DNA of 33,714 nt from Capnocytophaga sp. (GCA_030530525.1 JAUMUT010000022.1:619-34332), one strand, 5' to 3'. Positions 24,265 to 32,824 are shown, numbered from the stretch's first letter. Numbers and translations are program-made. The notes: generated by a model from the sequence alone, not told the origin.

Positions 24265-24951
24265 TTAGAATTTTTTAATTTTTCTTAAAATATCATTTAC
24301 TAAGGCTTTGTCTCTTTCGGCATAATATTTTAATTCTGCTTTTTTGAATTGTTCTGCCATTTTGGCATCACGGATAAGCATCAGAGTAGCAAAAGAGGAA
24401 GAAGAAAGGCTATTGACTTCTGCTAAGGCGTGGTCTAAAAGTATTTGCCTTTCTGCTCGTTCCATTTGGTTTATTGCTCCGTAAGAGACTACAATACCTG
24501 TCATATATCGTACTATCATTTGTAAATCATCATAAAACTTTATTTGCTTTGGTAATACTTTTTGCAAATATTTGGGAGCGGTTTTTATTTCGGCATAAAT
24601 ACTTTTTTGTGTTTGGTAAATTTCTTTGGTTTTCTCGGTAATCACATAGCCTGTTGGAATAGCTTGGAGTACGAAATCTACTTTGCGCAATCTATCTTGT
24701 ATGTCTTTGGTAACGTCTTTAAATTTCCCCCACATTGTTTTATTTGTGCTTTCCATTCCCAAATTTTTACTTTGGTTACTATTCATTTCTTTTTGTCGCT
24801 CGTGTTCTTTTAGAGTGTGATCCACTCGTAAATGTATCATTGCGGGCGAAAAAGACTCTTCGCCTTCCCATTCGCCTCCCCCTTTGCCTCCCGAAGCAGA
24901 GCAGATATAACCTACGGCTACTATGGTTACAAGAAAAACTAATTTTTTCAT
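24265..24951 (-). CDS. Exported helical tra-region protein (VirB5/TrbJ-like candidate)
   Basis: A 228-residue protein. Its signal peptide has a Cys at residue 17 (Gly-Tyr-Ile-Cys-Ser-Ala), which might be a lipobox but lacks the usual Leu three residues before. A Gly/Glu-rich segment (about 20-35) precedes long helices including a QMERAERQILLDHALAEV stretch typical of TrbJ-like proteins. It ends RDKALVNDILRKIKKF. It shares one base with the upstream stop (TAATG junction). It is one of three similar consecutive proteins and may be a paralogue. Confidence 0.6.
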   Translation of the reverse strand: MKKLVFLVTIVAVGYICSASGGKGGGEWEGEESFSPAMIHLRVDHTLKEHERQKEMNSNQSKNLGMESTNKTMWGKFKDVTKDIQDRLRKVDFVLQAIPTGYVITEKTKEIYQTQKSIYAEIKTAPKYLQKVLPKQIKFYDDLQMIVRYMTGIVVSYGAINQMERAERQILLDHALAEVNSLSSSSFATLMLIRDAKMAEQFKKAELKYYAERDKALVNDILRKIKKF

Positions 24952-25610
24952 TAGAATTGATATTTGTATTTATTCATAATGTTTTGAATAATATCCTTAT
25001 CCGTATTGATATAGCCTTGAAAAGGATTTATTGCTTTCCAGAACCCTATGCGTTCTATATTTTCCAGACCTATTTTTATGGTAATGATCCAAATTTTGAG
25101 CGTACTTACTTTTCTTTCTATGGACTCCAAGAGCCTAAATCTATCGCCTGCGGTCATTAATATTTTTCCGTCTCCTTTAATAACATTGCTAACTTCGGAA
25201 ATGATTTTAGTGGCTTCTTCCTGCGCTCTTTGTATGGCTTTGGTTTGTAAAAATGCGTATTGTGGGTGCTTTTTGACAAGAGTTGCTACTTCTTTGGAGT
25301 ATTTTACGCATTGTTCTACTTCGCTATAAATATTTTTAACTTGAATAGCGTTGGTAATTGTTCCCGATACTTCGGATAGTCCTTTGTAAATTTTACGCTG
25401 TACTTCTTCCACTAAGGTAACTTGCGCTCCTACAAGCAATTGCGCTTTTTTTAGTTTATCTTGCTCTTTTATAATATCTTTTTGTTTGGAAGTCAATGCA
25501 ACATCTCCCGCAGTAACAGCGGCAGTGGTTGCCACATCAATATATATCGTTTGTGCGTTTCCTACATAAGAAATGCAGAAAAAAAAGAATAGAATAAACT
25601 TGGTTTGCAT
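24951..25610 (-). CDS. Exported helical tra-region protein (TraI/DUF4141-like candidate)
   Basis: A 219-residue protein with a signal peptide (about 1-19, ending Gly-Asn-Ala-Gln) and a helical mature part. The QRKIYKGLSEVSG and VKNIYSEVEQCVKYSKEV blocks (about 70-105) are the kind seen in TraI/TrbJ-like proteins of Bacteroidetes elements. It ends TDKDIIQNIMNKYKYQF. It lies seven bases after traG, the usual place for traI. Expected in the periplasm, near the pilus or pore base. Confidence 0.65.
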   Translation of the reverse strand: MQTKFILFFFFCISYVGNAQTIYIDVATTAAVTAGDVALTSKQKDIIKEQDKLKKAQLLVGAQVTLVEEVQRKIYKGLSEVSGTITNAIQVKNIYSEVEQCVKYSKEVATLVKKHPQYAFLQTKAIQRAQEEATKIISEVSNVIKGDGKILMTAGDRFRLLESIERKVSTLKIWIITIKIGLENIERIGFWKAINPFQGYINTDKDIIQNIMNKYKYQF

Positions 25611-25617
25611 ATATTTA

Positions 25618-28600
25618 TTAATTTAAATGGGTTTGTATTATTTCCTCCAAACTTTTTTCTTGATCTTTTACATAATCATCTAATTCTCTAAGAACATTTC
25701 TGCCTTTGTGCTGTTCTTTAAATTTTTTATAGAAATTCATCACTTCTTTGTCCAATGGTTTTTTGTAGAGATTGGTAAGAGTGAAAATCGTTTTCATATC
25801 TTCCTTATATTTTTTGAGGTCTTCTACAAAAATTTCCAATGCTTTATCATAACTCCCTAAGGCATTGACATAATAAAGAATTGCCGATTTTTCGGGCTTT
25901 TCTGTGGTATAGGTAAGATATTGTTCTAAGGAAACTTCATTGCCATATACCTCGCCTTTTGCGCCTCGTTTTAGGTAAAATTCTTTAAAACGTCCTCTAC
26001 CAGATTTGTTATTTAAATTATTGATAGTGAATATTTTATTCTGTTCTACTTTATTTAAAGATAGTAAAGAGGCAATGCGGTCAAAATTATCTTTAAACTT
26101 TGTTTGGTCTAATAACAAAAAAGTATCCGAGTTATTAATAATAGAGTCTTTCACTACGGCATTACCAATAATATCATCTAACTCTTGGGTTACTACCACC
26201 GCTTCTCCCCAAAACTTACGTACGGTTTTATAAAGGTAGAGAATATAACCTCCCATCAGTTTGGAAGCGATAGCTTTCCACGCTTCTTCTATAATAAGAG
26301 CCTTTCGCCTATCAGAACGCAAACGCATTTTTTGGATAAACGTATCCATAATAATAAGCGTTACTATTGGGAATAGTTTTGGATTATCTTTCACGTTGTC
26401 TATCTCAAAAACGATGAAAGGCTCGTAAAATAAAGAACTATCCGCATTTTCATTGAGCGTTGTGCCATAGCGTCCGCCTTTGTAAAAATCTTTTAAAACA
26501 AAGAGAAATGTTCGTAAATTAAACTCTTGTTCGGTTATTTTATGATGCTTATTATTGAGAAACACAGGCAAAAACTTTTCACAATATTCATAAAAACTAT
26601 TAAACGACAAGGCAGGAACGTGATAGTCTTTTTCTACTTTTTTAACATATTTTATTACTTCTCTTCGCAGAGGGTCGCCTGTGAGTTCTTCTTCTTCCAA
26701 CGGAGCTACTTCTTTGTAGGTGGTAAGAAGAGCGGAGCTTTCGTTGTATATTTTTCGTTTTTCTTCATCGGAAAGCGTTTCATAGGCTTCGTATATTTTA
26801 TAGAAATAATCAGGATTATAATCTTGCTTATTTTGGTGTTTATCAGGGTGATATTCTTGTAATAATCTTCTCCCTTTTTCTTTTATTTCTTTGGAAGAAG
26901 CATTAAACGAAATACCTAAAATATCATAAAAAGTTTGTTCTTTTCCTTGTCCTAAATCTTCATAATGAATGTTATATTTATTGAGATATAAAAGCAATTC
27001 TTCGTTATTTTTTTCTTCGTACCATTGTGTATCTTTTTTATAAAATTGATGATAATACGAAATTAGAGCATTATCCAAAATAGATTTTTGAGAAGGCGTC
27101 ATTGTGGCATCAGGACCTTGCCAAATCAAAAATATAAGATTGGTTAAAAATTCTGTTTTTTCAATATTAAACTCCTTTTCACTTACGATAAAAGGGTTCA
27201 TTGTGATAGGCTTTTCTTCGGTATATTGGATATAACGTCCTCCTTTATAGGCACAAGTACCTGAATAGGAATCCCCTGTATCCACAATTACTACATCATA
27301 ATTATAAGTCAAATATTGTTCTACAATGTTATTCATCAGGAACGATTTTCCGCTCCCAGAGGGACCCAAAACGAATTTATTTCGGTTGTTAATACGTCCT
27401 GTTTGGTACGGCAAATCCGAAGTATCTACTTTTAGTGGCACTCCTTGTCTGTCGGCAAAACGCAGATAGAAATTAGATTTTTCATTTATCGGGTAACTTT
27501 CTTTAAAAAAAAAACACAAGCCCGCTTCGCTCGTTGTAGTAAATAAATCGTAGTCTTTCAGTTCCACAGCATTCCCAAGGATAGCAGAGCGAAATAATTC
27601 CATTTGATTATATGTATTCTTGGAAATAATGATCCCTTTGGTAAATAATTTACTCTCAATAGTGGATTGTGTTTTTTCCATTTTTTCCAACGTATCACAA
27701 GCAAATACTAAGGAAAAATGAGCATCTACGATAAGTTGTCCATTAACGGCTATTTCGTGCAAAAGGTCTTCAATTTCTTCGGCTACAATGGCATTAGAAG
27801 GGGCGTTTTTAGCAACTCCTTCGTGTTTTTTCTTTTTCTTATCCAACTCTCGTTGGCGTTGCACTTGGTTAGGAATGGACAATACCTGATTGTAAATAAT
27901 AGTTTGGTAGTCTTCCAATTCATTTAGGAACGCAAAATTATCTACTGCCAAATCTGCTACGGCATCATTTCCTCCTAACGAAGCATAGGTTTCTATCTCA
28001 GTAGGCAAATCAATATTTTCTACATCTACAAAAGAAATAGTTTTGACGAAAGATTTTCCTATACGCAAATATTCATTGGTAGATTTAATATTGTCAAACA
28101 CAGGAGTATCTGCAAAGTGCATAGCGAGTGTCCCCCCGATATAATATTCCCAATCTTTTTCAAAAAGATATTCGGGTTCGCATTCACTCTGTTCTAAGAG
28201 CATATATACTTTTTCGCACTTATCCCGAAGTTCTTTATAGTTTTTTTCTGAAAATTTATACTTATTTTTCTTTTTGTCTAAAAGGTCTGTAAAAACTAAT
28301 AGCGTGTCAATAGTTTTAAAAATTCGCCCATTGAAGTGGTCGGAATATTTTTGTTGTAAAAAGGTTTTTTCCTTCTCGGCTACATATTTTTTCTTAGCGA
28401 AAATATCTATCTTTTGAACGATATGCCCTTCGCCAACAATAGCAACTACCTGATTTAGAATAGTATGAAATTGTTCATAGCGGTCAGGGTCAGCAGAGTA
28501 TTGTTCTACGATATTTTTTATACGAATACCAATAACAGGATTGCCATATGTACCAATGAGTGCATCAAACTTCCAGCCGTGTTCTGCTCCGTTGTCGTAC

Positions 28601-28635
28601 CCTATAAAAGGATGTTCAAAAGATTTTGTTTTCAT
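25618..28635 (-). CDS. traG: TraG (VirB4-type ATPase) with an inserted J-domain
   Basis: A 1005-residue conjugation ATPase, longer than the roughly 800-850 I expect for Bacteroidetes TraG. The N-terminal domain (about 1-400) is VirB4-like. The P-loop GPSGSGKS is near 424-431 and the Walker B LIIEEAWKAI near 778. Between them, about residues 567-634 form a J-domain: YDILGI, an EIKEKGRRLLQEY helix, the HPD triad at 596-598, then FYKIYEAYETLSDEEKRKIY. J-domains stimulate Hsp70 (DnaK). The flanking TraG sequence resumes with FNSFYEYC, so it looks like a clean insertion. TraG powers pore and pilus assembly at the inner membrane. It follows the small coiled-coil gene by 12 bases. Confidence 0.93.
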   Translation of the reverse strand: MKTKSFEHPFIGYDNGAEHGWKFDALIGTYGNPVIGIRIKNIVEQYSADPDRYEQFHTILNQVVAIVGEGHIVQKIDIFAKKKYVAEKEKTFLQQKYSDHFNGRIFKTIDTLLVFTDLLDKKKNKYKFSEKNYKELRDKCEKVYMLLEQSECEPEYLFEKDWEYYIGGTLAMHFADTPVFDNIKSTNEYLRIGKSFVKTISFVDVENIDLPTEIETYASLGGNDAVADLAVDNFAFLNELEDYQTIIYNQVLSIPNQVQRQRELDKKKKKHEGVAKNAPSNAIVAEEIEDLLHEIAVNGQLIVDAHFSLVFACDTLEKMEKTQSTIESKLFTKGIIISKNTYNQMELFRSAILGNAVELKDYDLFTTTSEAGLCFFFKESYPINEKSNFYLRFADRQGVPLKVDTSDLPYQTGRINNRNKFVLGPSGSGKSFLMNNIVEQYLTYNYDVVIVDTGDSYSGTCAYKGGRYIQYTEEKPITMNPFIVSEKEFNIEKTEFLTNLIFLIWQGPDATMTPSQKSILDNALISYYHQFYKKDTQWYEEKNNEELLLYLNKYNIHYEDLGQGKEQTFYDILGISFNASSKEIKEKGRRLLQEYHPDKHQNKQDYNPDYFYKIYEAYETLSDEEKRKIYNESSALLTTYKEVAPLEEEELTGDPLRREVIKYVKKVEKDYHVPALSFNSFYEYCEKFLPVFLNNKHHKITEQEFNLRTFLFVLKDFYKGGRYGTTLNENADSSLFYEPFIVFEIDNVKDNPKLFPIVTLIIMDTFIQKMRLRSDRRKALIIEEAWKAIASKLMGGYILYLYKTVRKFWGEAVVVTQELDDIIGNAVVKDSIINNSDTFLLLDQTKFKDNFDRIASLLSLNKVEQNKIFTINNLNNKSGRGRFKEFYLKRGAKGEVYGNEVSLEQYLTYTTEKPEKSAILYYVNALGSYDKALEIFVEDLKKYKEDMKTIFTLTNLYKKPLDKEVMNFYKKFKEQHKGRNVLRELDDYVKDQEKSLEEIIQTHLN

Positions 28636-28647
28636 CTAATTTTTTCT

Positions 28648-28884
28648 TTAAGTGTTATAAGTGTTGTATAAAATTTGTTCTATTTGTAGTCCGTGTTCTT
28701 CTATTTCATTTACTATTTTTTTACTTTCTTCTTCTTGCAAAAAGTGTTTTGCTTGTTCTTCGGAAATACTTTTAAAAAGATTTTCTCGTTGCAAATAGAA
28801 TTTTTCCATTTGTGTTTTAGTTTGTAAGAGCAAATCTCGTAACGAAGTTAATTCTTTAAGGAATTCTTTTTTTTCTTTTTCCAT
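28648..28884 (-). CDS. Small coiled-coil protein between traF and traG
   Basis: A 78-residue, Glu/Lys/Gln-rich helical protein without signal or membrane segment. It overlaps the 3' end of traF by 37 bases and lies 12 bases before traG. Overlap and spacing argue for a translated gene. Its location between the VirB3-like and VirB4-like genes, which often interact or fuse, suggests a cytoplasmic adaptor for TraG. That is inference; no family is recognised. Confidence 0.55.
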   Translation of the reverse strand: MEKEKKEFLKELTSLRDLLLQTKTQMEKFYLQRENLFKSISEEQAKHFLQEEESKKIVNEIEEHGLQIEQILYNTYNT

Positions 28885-29156
28885 TGTTTTATTCTTTTAG
28901 GAAATATGTGTAATTCATCATTATTTTTTTGTTTATTATACAAGCCTTTGTGGGTTTGCATATGAAAAGTATACCAAACCCCACCTCCGCCAATACCTGC
29001 GCCTATCAAAGCTCCAATAAAACCTATAAAAGAAGGCAAAACCGCTAAGCCAAGAATACCCGTAAGTGCAGAACCTAAGGCATAATAAATATACTTATCT
29101 TTCAGTCCGAAAAAGACAAGGGGTTTTTTAAGCCCCTTGTAGAGATAGTGTCCCAT
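28848..29156 (-). CDS. traF: Conjugative transfer protein TraF (VirB3-like, DUF4133)
   Basis: A 102-residue inner-membrane protein with two closely spaced hydrophobic segments (about residues 20-38 and 40-62), the second Gly/Ile-rich. The N-terminal YKGLKKPLVFFGLKDKY block is typical of DUF4133 TraF proteins. The tail is basic. It lies two bases after traE and before traG, the normal order. A perfect 8-bp inverted repeat lies in codons 6-14 (29116-29140). Confidence 0.88.
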   Translation of the reverse strand: MGHYLYKGLKKPLVFFGLKDKYIYYALGSALTGILGLAVLPSFIGFIGALIGAGIGGGGVWYTFHMQTHKGLYNKQKNNDELHIFPKRIKQWKKKKKNSLKN

Positions 29157-29158
29157 AA

Positions 29159-29491
29159 TTAGGCGTTAAGATTAAAGAAAGCACTAATGAAAATTGGTAC
29201 TAAAATCAAGAACAGACAAGCACCTCCCCAGCCCAAGATTTCCTTGTTGATGTCTTGGTCGCCGTTTGTCCATTTATTGTAAATACGCAATCCCCCAATA
29301 AGCCCTACAATACCTCCTATCATCATTATGAGGTTTTTCAAAGGTCCCCAATATTGCTTTATACTATCCGCAGCTGCGGTAATAGCTCCTGAACCTTGCG
29401 CAAAACTTGGTGCTGAGACACAAATTCCGAAGAATAACAATAGCCATAGCCTTTGTCGGGTCTTCCTGTTTTCTAATGAAATATCTATCAT
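29159..29491 (-). CDS. traE: Conjugative transfer protein TraE (VirB2-like pilin, DUF4134)
   Basis: A 110-residue putative pilin or pore subunit. A basic 13-residue N-terminus and signal segment (about 14-32, ending Phe-Ala-Gln) lead into AADSIKQYWGPLKNLI and two membrane segments (about 50-69 and 88-106) separated by a short loop with NKWTNGDQDINKEI. This two-helix layout and the loop are characteristic of DUF4134 TraE. A 47-base A/T-rich gap separates it from the gene upstream, the longest gap in this part of the operon. Confidence 0.9.
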   Translation of the reverse strand: MIDISLENRKTRQRLWLLLFFGICVSAPSFAQGSGAITAAADSIKQYWGPLKNLIMMIGGIVGLIGGLRIYNKWTNGDQDINKEILGWGGACLFLILVPIFISAFFNLNA

Positions 29492-29538
29492 ATTTAAAAA
29501 AATTTACAAATTCTATATTTTATATTTCTACTAAAAAA

Positions 29539-30012
29539 TTACTTCACAATGGCATATATTTTTTCGTCATCAATCATTCCTACTACTTGCACTTGGGTTT
29601 GAGCCTGACGCATCATTTCTTGTATTTTTTGTTTATTTTTCTCTTTTACTTCATCTTCATTCATCTTTATTTTAGAAGAAGTAGGAATAGAAGTATTTTT
29701 AGCATTGGTAGTTAATTGTTCTTCCTGTTCAAATTTTTCTTTGAGGGCATCCAAATTGGTATCGTTTTCTCCTGAAGAATTTCCAAAAAGTTCCTCTTCT
29801 TCTATTTCCATAGTAGAATTGGTATTCATTTGCTCTACATCGTCCAATTCTACATTAACGACTTTGGGTTTTACGATTTCTCCTAAGGAAAACTCCTCTT
29901 TATCTTGCTCATCTATTGGTTTTTTGGGTTTTCGGATAAAAATATCATACAGAATATTTCCGCTATAATAGAGCAGATATGCAAGAATTACGATTTGTAT
30001 AAATGTTCCCAT
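29539..30012 (-). CDS. Hypothetical membrane-anchored acidic protein
   Basis: A 157-residue protein with an N-terminal membrane segment (about residues 4-25), a short basic stretch with KPKKP, then a long acidic, probably disordered region (about 40-110) and a Gln/Lys helix near 115-145. It ends in a small strand-like block. It takes the place of traC/traD-type genes of Bacteroidetes elements, but the sequence does not name it. Its ATG shares one base with the preceding stop (TAATG). Confidence 0.6.
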   Translation of the reverse strand: MGTFIQIVILAYLLYYSGNILYDIFIRKPKKPIDEQDKEEFSLGEIVKPKVVNVELDDVEQMNTNSTMEIEEEELFGNSSGENDTNLDALKEKFEQEEQLTTNAKNTSIPTSSKIKMNEDEVKEKNKQKIQEMMRQAQTQVQVVGMIDDEKIYAIVK

Positions 30013-30302
30013 TAGTTATATATTTTTAAATGATTTCCTTTGTAGGTAATGAGTTGTGCTATCATTCGCCGAAATTCTCGCTTACGCAGGGCATATCGTA
30101 GCCCAATGTCTATGATTTCATTGAGGTTAATCCCGAACGCATTGAACTTCCCCAATTCCATTTGCAAATCATCGCTCATACTAATTACTCTATTGGTGCG
30201 ATTAGGTTCGTCTTCTTGCCAATCCAATAGAAAATTTTCTGAGTTGATTTCGTTGTACTTACGTTCTAATTGAATGTTAAAAGGCAGTTTGTTCGGTTTC
30301 AT
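30012..30302 (-). CDS. Small partner protein of the ParA-like ATPase
   Basis: A 96-residue soluble protein, mostly helical. An RTNRVISMSDDLQMELGKFNAF stretch is split here as about residues 35-56; it looks like a strand followed by a helix, as in ribbon-helix-helix proteins. An Arg-rich helix with RYALRKREFRR (about 68-80) follows. It overlaps the ParA-like gene by 26 bases, so it is probably its partner, as small DNA-binding proteins often are for ParA. No ParB-type gene is visible. Role inferred from context. Confidence 0.6.
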   Translation of the reverse strand: MKPNKLPFNIQLERKYNEINSENFLLDWQEDEPNRTNRVISMSDDLQMELGKFNAFGINLNEIIDIGLRYALRKREFRRMIAQLITYKGNHLKIYN

Positions 30303-30924
30303 CTTTTATGTATTCTATTAATTCTTCAAAAGTATCTTTTACCGCTTTTTTTTGTATATACGTAAGTCGGCGGGTAGAGATATTTTGCATCTCATTACGT
30401 TTATAAATGGGGGTCGGCAGGATTTTGCCATACATTTCCAATTGTCTATCGGTGTGTTCTTGGGTTTTATAATTATAGCCTTTATCCAATCGGGAACGTA
30501 AAAAAACAAGCTCGGCAGAGCCTTCTATTGCGCCTAACATACTGATAAACATCATTGTAGATTTGGAGGTAATTTCTGAATATTCAAAAGGAACAACCAA
30601 AATATTACTATACATTAGCACCTCCATATATTCTTCATTTATAGTGCCTCCCAAGTCAAATAGGAAAATTTCTTCACTCTCTTTCATTCGTGCATAGTCT
30701 TCCACCGAAAAGGCACTACTATTTTCTATGGCTTTTACTTGGTATAACGGAGGATCTTGGTTTAATTCTTCATCTTCTTCCCACTTGGAAAGAAATGACC
30801 TTTGAAAGTCAAAATCATAAATATTTACCTTTTTATCTTTGGTTAAAACAAGATAATTAGCAAAGGCTATTGCTAAGGTAGTTTTACCTACGCCTCCTTT
30901 TTGTTGTGCAAATGTGATTATCAT
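30277..30924 (-). CDS. traA: TraA, ParA-family ATPase of the transfer operon
   Basis: A 215-residue ParA/MinD-type ATPase. The deviant Walker A KGGVGKTT is at residues 9-16, with a second conserved YDFDFQRS near 36-43 and a Walker B-like FLFDLGG near 88-94. Length and position, right after the relaxase and before the small tra genes, match TraA of Bacteroidetes conjugative elements. Such proteins may position the element or the transfer machinery in the cell, or regulate transfer. The start is one base after the relaxase stop. Confidence 0.88.
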   Translation of the reverse strand: MIITFAQQKGGVGKTTLAIAFANYLVLTKDKKVNIYDFDFQRSFLSKWEEDEELNQDPPLYQVKAIENSSAFSVEDYARMKESEEIFLFDLGGTINEEYMEVLMYSNILVVPFEYSEITSKSTMMFISMLGAIEGSAELVFLRSRLDKGYNYKTQEHTDRQLEMYGKILPTPIYKRNEMQNISTRRLTYIQKKAVKDTFEELIEYIKDETEQTAF

Positions 30925-30925
30925 T

Positions 30926-32440
30926 TTATTTTCGTTTTTTTCTTCGTTTTTTCAATTCTTCTTCGGTTGGGTCTTTTCCTACATAAGTGCCTTGTCCTAA
31001 GATTTTTACTGCCTTTTCCATTTGTTGGAAAGCCTCTGAAAGGGTAGAGCCATTATTGTGTTTGAAGTCAATTTTGCTTCCTGTTTCAGAGGCTGTATGA
31101 GACTTCCCAGTAAATACCTCATAAGCAGGATTACCTATGAGTTTTTCCAAAGCATACACCCTGTGATAACGCTGATGAACCGCGTAATATTCTCCTTCGT
31201 TATCTTGTAAAAGAGTAATAAATTCATTGTCAGGAACTTGCTCCTTTCCCTCTTGCATAAACTCTTTTACTTGAGTTTTTATCTGTTGAAAAACTTTACT
31301 TTTTTCATTATCTTTTTGCCTTTTATCAGAAAATAGCATAAAATCTTTTAAAGTAATTCCTTGATTAGCAAATAGTTGTATTGTTATTTCTTTCTCTTTG
31401 GAACTATCTAAATTATAGGCTTTTAAGCGTTCAAAATCTTCTTTATGTATGCTATCGGGAGTAAATTCAAAAATGTCGTTCATTTTCATTATTTCACTTC
31501 CTTTATATACTTTTTGATGAATATTATCTATCAACGTATAGCCAAAAGGTTGTTTATTATCTTTAAAATGAAACACTATATCTATCCCGAAAATATCGTG
31601 TAATTTCTTTTGCAATTCGCTCTGATATTCTATTTTCGGAGCGATAGCAACTCGGTCGGCATTTGGATTGCGCTCATAAAGTCCGTTTTCTTCTCTATCA
31701 TCTATCACTTTAAAGACTTTATTGGAATATATTTGCTTATATTTTTCAATAAATTGCTTTATTTGATATATTCTCTTGTCTTTTTTCTCTTTTTTATGGT
31801 TTTCATAAGGAATTTCATTTAAATGAATGGACTTTTGTACTATTCCATTATGCAAAATCTCTATTTCTTTCGGATTATCTTCCTTTAAACGTACTTTAAA
31901 ACCATTTTTAGTGAGTAAATTCTCCATTTGTTGGAAATTACTAACTTTATATTGTAATAATTTTTCTATTTCTGCTGTTCTATCGATGCCAAAATGTTTT
32001 TCTAATACATTGGCAAGGGCTTTTTGTGATTTTAGTTTTTCAAAATTATCTTTTATCTTCTTACCTGTATCTTTATCTACCCGAGTAGAAACAATATGCA
32101 CGTGATTATTTTCTGTATCTTTATGAAATACAATCAAATACGGCTGTTTTTCATAGCCCATCTCTTGCATAAAACTTTCGGCTATTTCGGTGAGTTGCTC
32201 CTTGCTATGCTCTTGAAATTTGGTAGAAATCACGGCGTGAAACTGCGGATTTTTTACCTTCCCTGTGTTGGAAATCGCTTTTAGATAATTTCTAACTTCT
32301 TCTTGGGAACTTTCTTCGTTGAGGAATGTTGGAAAATTATTCATTTTCATTAGTTCTCCTCGCTCAGAATTTATCTTCTTTTCGTTGTATTTCACCCCGT
32401 GAAAATCTACACTTGCTGAGCTTAGTAGCTTAACAATCAT
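30926..32440 (-). CDS. mobB: Relaxase / mobilization nuclease (PF03432-type)
   Basis: A 504-residue relaxase that nicks oriT and stays bound to the 5' end. The N-terminal domain (about 1-180) has the likely catalytic Tyr at residue 18 (GVKYN), the QFHAVIS block near 67-73 and the metal-binding HKDTENNHVHI motif with His at 106, 113 and 115. The remainder is helical, of unknown role, and ends in a very basic Lys/Arg tail. It overlaps the accessory gene by 11 bases and precedes traA by one. The symbol follows Bacteroides mobA/mobB usage. All catalytic residues appear intact. Confidence 0.93.
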   Translation of the reverse strand: MIVKLLSSASVDFHGVKYNEKKINSERGELMKMNNFPTFLNEESSQEEVRNYLKAISNTGKVKNPQFHAVISTKFQEHSKEQLTEIAESFMQEMGYEKQPYLIVFHKDTENNHVHIVSTRVDKDTGKKIKDNFEKLKSQKALANVLEKHFGIDRTAEIEKLLQYKVSNFQQMENLLTKNGFKVRLKEDNPKEIEILHNGIVQKSIHLNEIPYENHKKEKKDKRIYQIKQFIEKYKQIYSNKVFKVIDDREENGLYERNPNADRVAIAPKIEYQSELQKKLHDIFGIDIVFHFKDNKQPFGYTLIDNIHQKVYKGSEIMKMNDIFEFTPDSIHKEDFERLKAYNLDSSKEKEITIQLFANQGITLKDFMLFSDKRQKDNEKSKVFQQIKTQVKEFMQEGKEQVPDNEFITLLQDNEGEYYAVHQRYHRVYALEKLIGNPAYEVFTGKSHTASETGSKIDFKHNNGSTLSEAFQQMEKAVKILGQGTYVGKDPTEEELKKRRKKRK

Positions 32441-32798
32441 CTGCCATTAATTTATAAATCTGTTTAAATATTCTATTTTGTTCCTCTTTTAGCCGTTCTA
32501 TTTGTTGTAAAGCTACCACAAAGGCTTGAAATTCAATTGCATAAATATCTTTTTTGGCATTAGCGATATGTGCAAATTGGTTGATATTATTTCCTATTTT
32601 TGCAAAAATATTTTCTTGTTTTTCAATGAACTTTAACACTTCCCTGCGTTCCTGTGCCGTCATTTTATCTTCTACCGAGCTTATGATAAAGTCCGTTAAG
32701 GTTATCTTTCGCTCAACGCATATTTTTTTCCATTTCTCTTTTTGAATAGAAGAAATTCGCAATAAAATAGTGGTATTTTTCAGAATATTTTCTTGCAA
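32430..32798 (-). CDS. mobA: Relaxosome accessory protein, ribbon-helix-helix type, TTG start
   Basis: A small DNA-binding protein thought to seat the relaxase at oriT and often to repress its own operon. The open frame extends up to a TTG at 32855, but that codon coincides with the -33 element of the promoter and precedes the expected transcript start. I therefore favour the TTG at 32798, giving 122 residues starting about ten residues before the ribbon (TTILLRISSIQKEKW). The helix-turn-helix (WKKICVERKITLTDFII) ends near residue 45. The second half is helical. There is no in-frame ATG before about residue 48. Confidence 0.78.
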   Translation of the reverse strand: MQENILKNTTILLRISSIQKEKWKKICVERKITLTDFIISSVEDKMTAQERREVLKFIEKQENIFAKIGNNINQFAHIANAKKDIYAIEFQAFVVALQQIERLKEEQNRIFKQIYKLMADDC

Positions 32799-32824
32799 GG
32801 TTTTGTTTTTTAATTTCTTTGTTG

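Noticed and set aside
24735-25160. 141-residue + strand frame opposite two exported tra proteins
   Set aside because: It crosses a gene junction on the opposite strand and has the same antisense-type composition.
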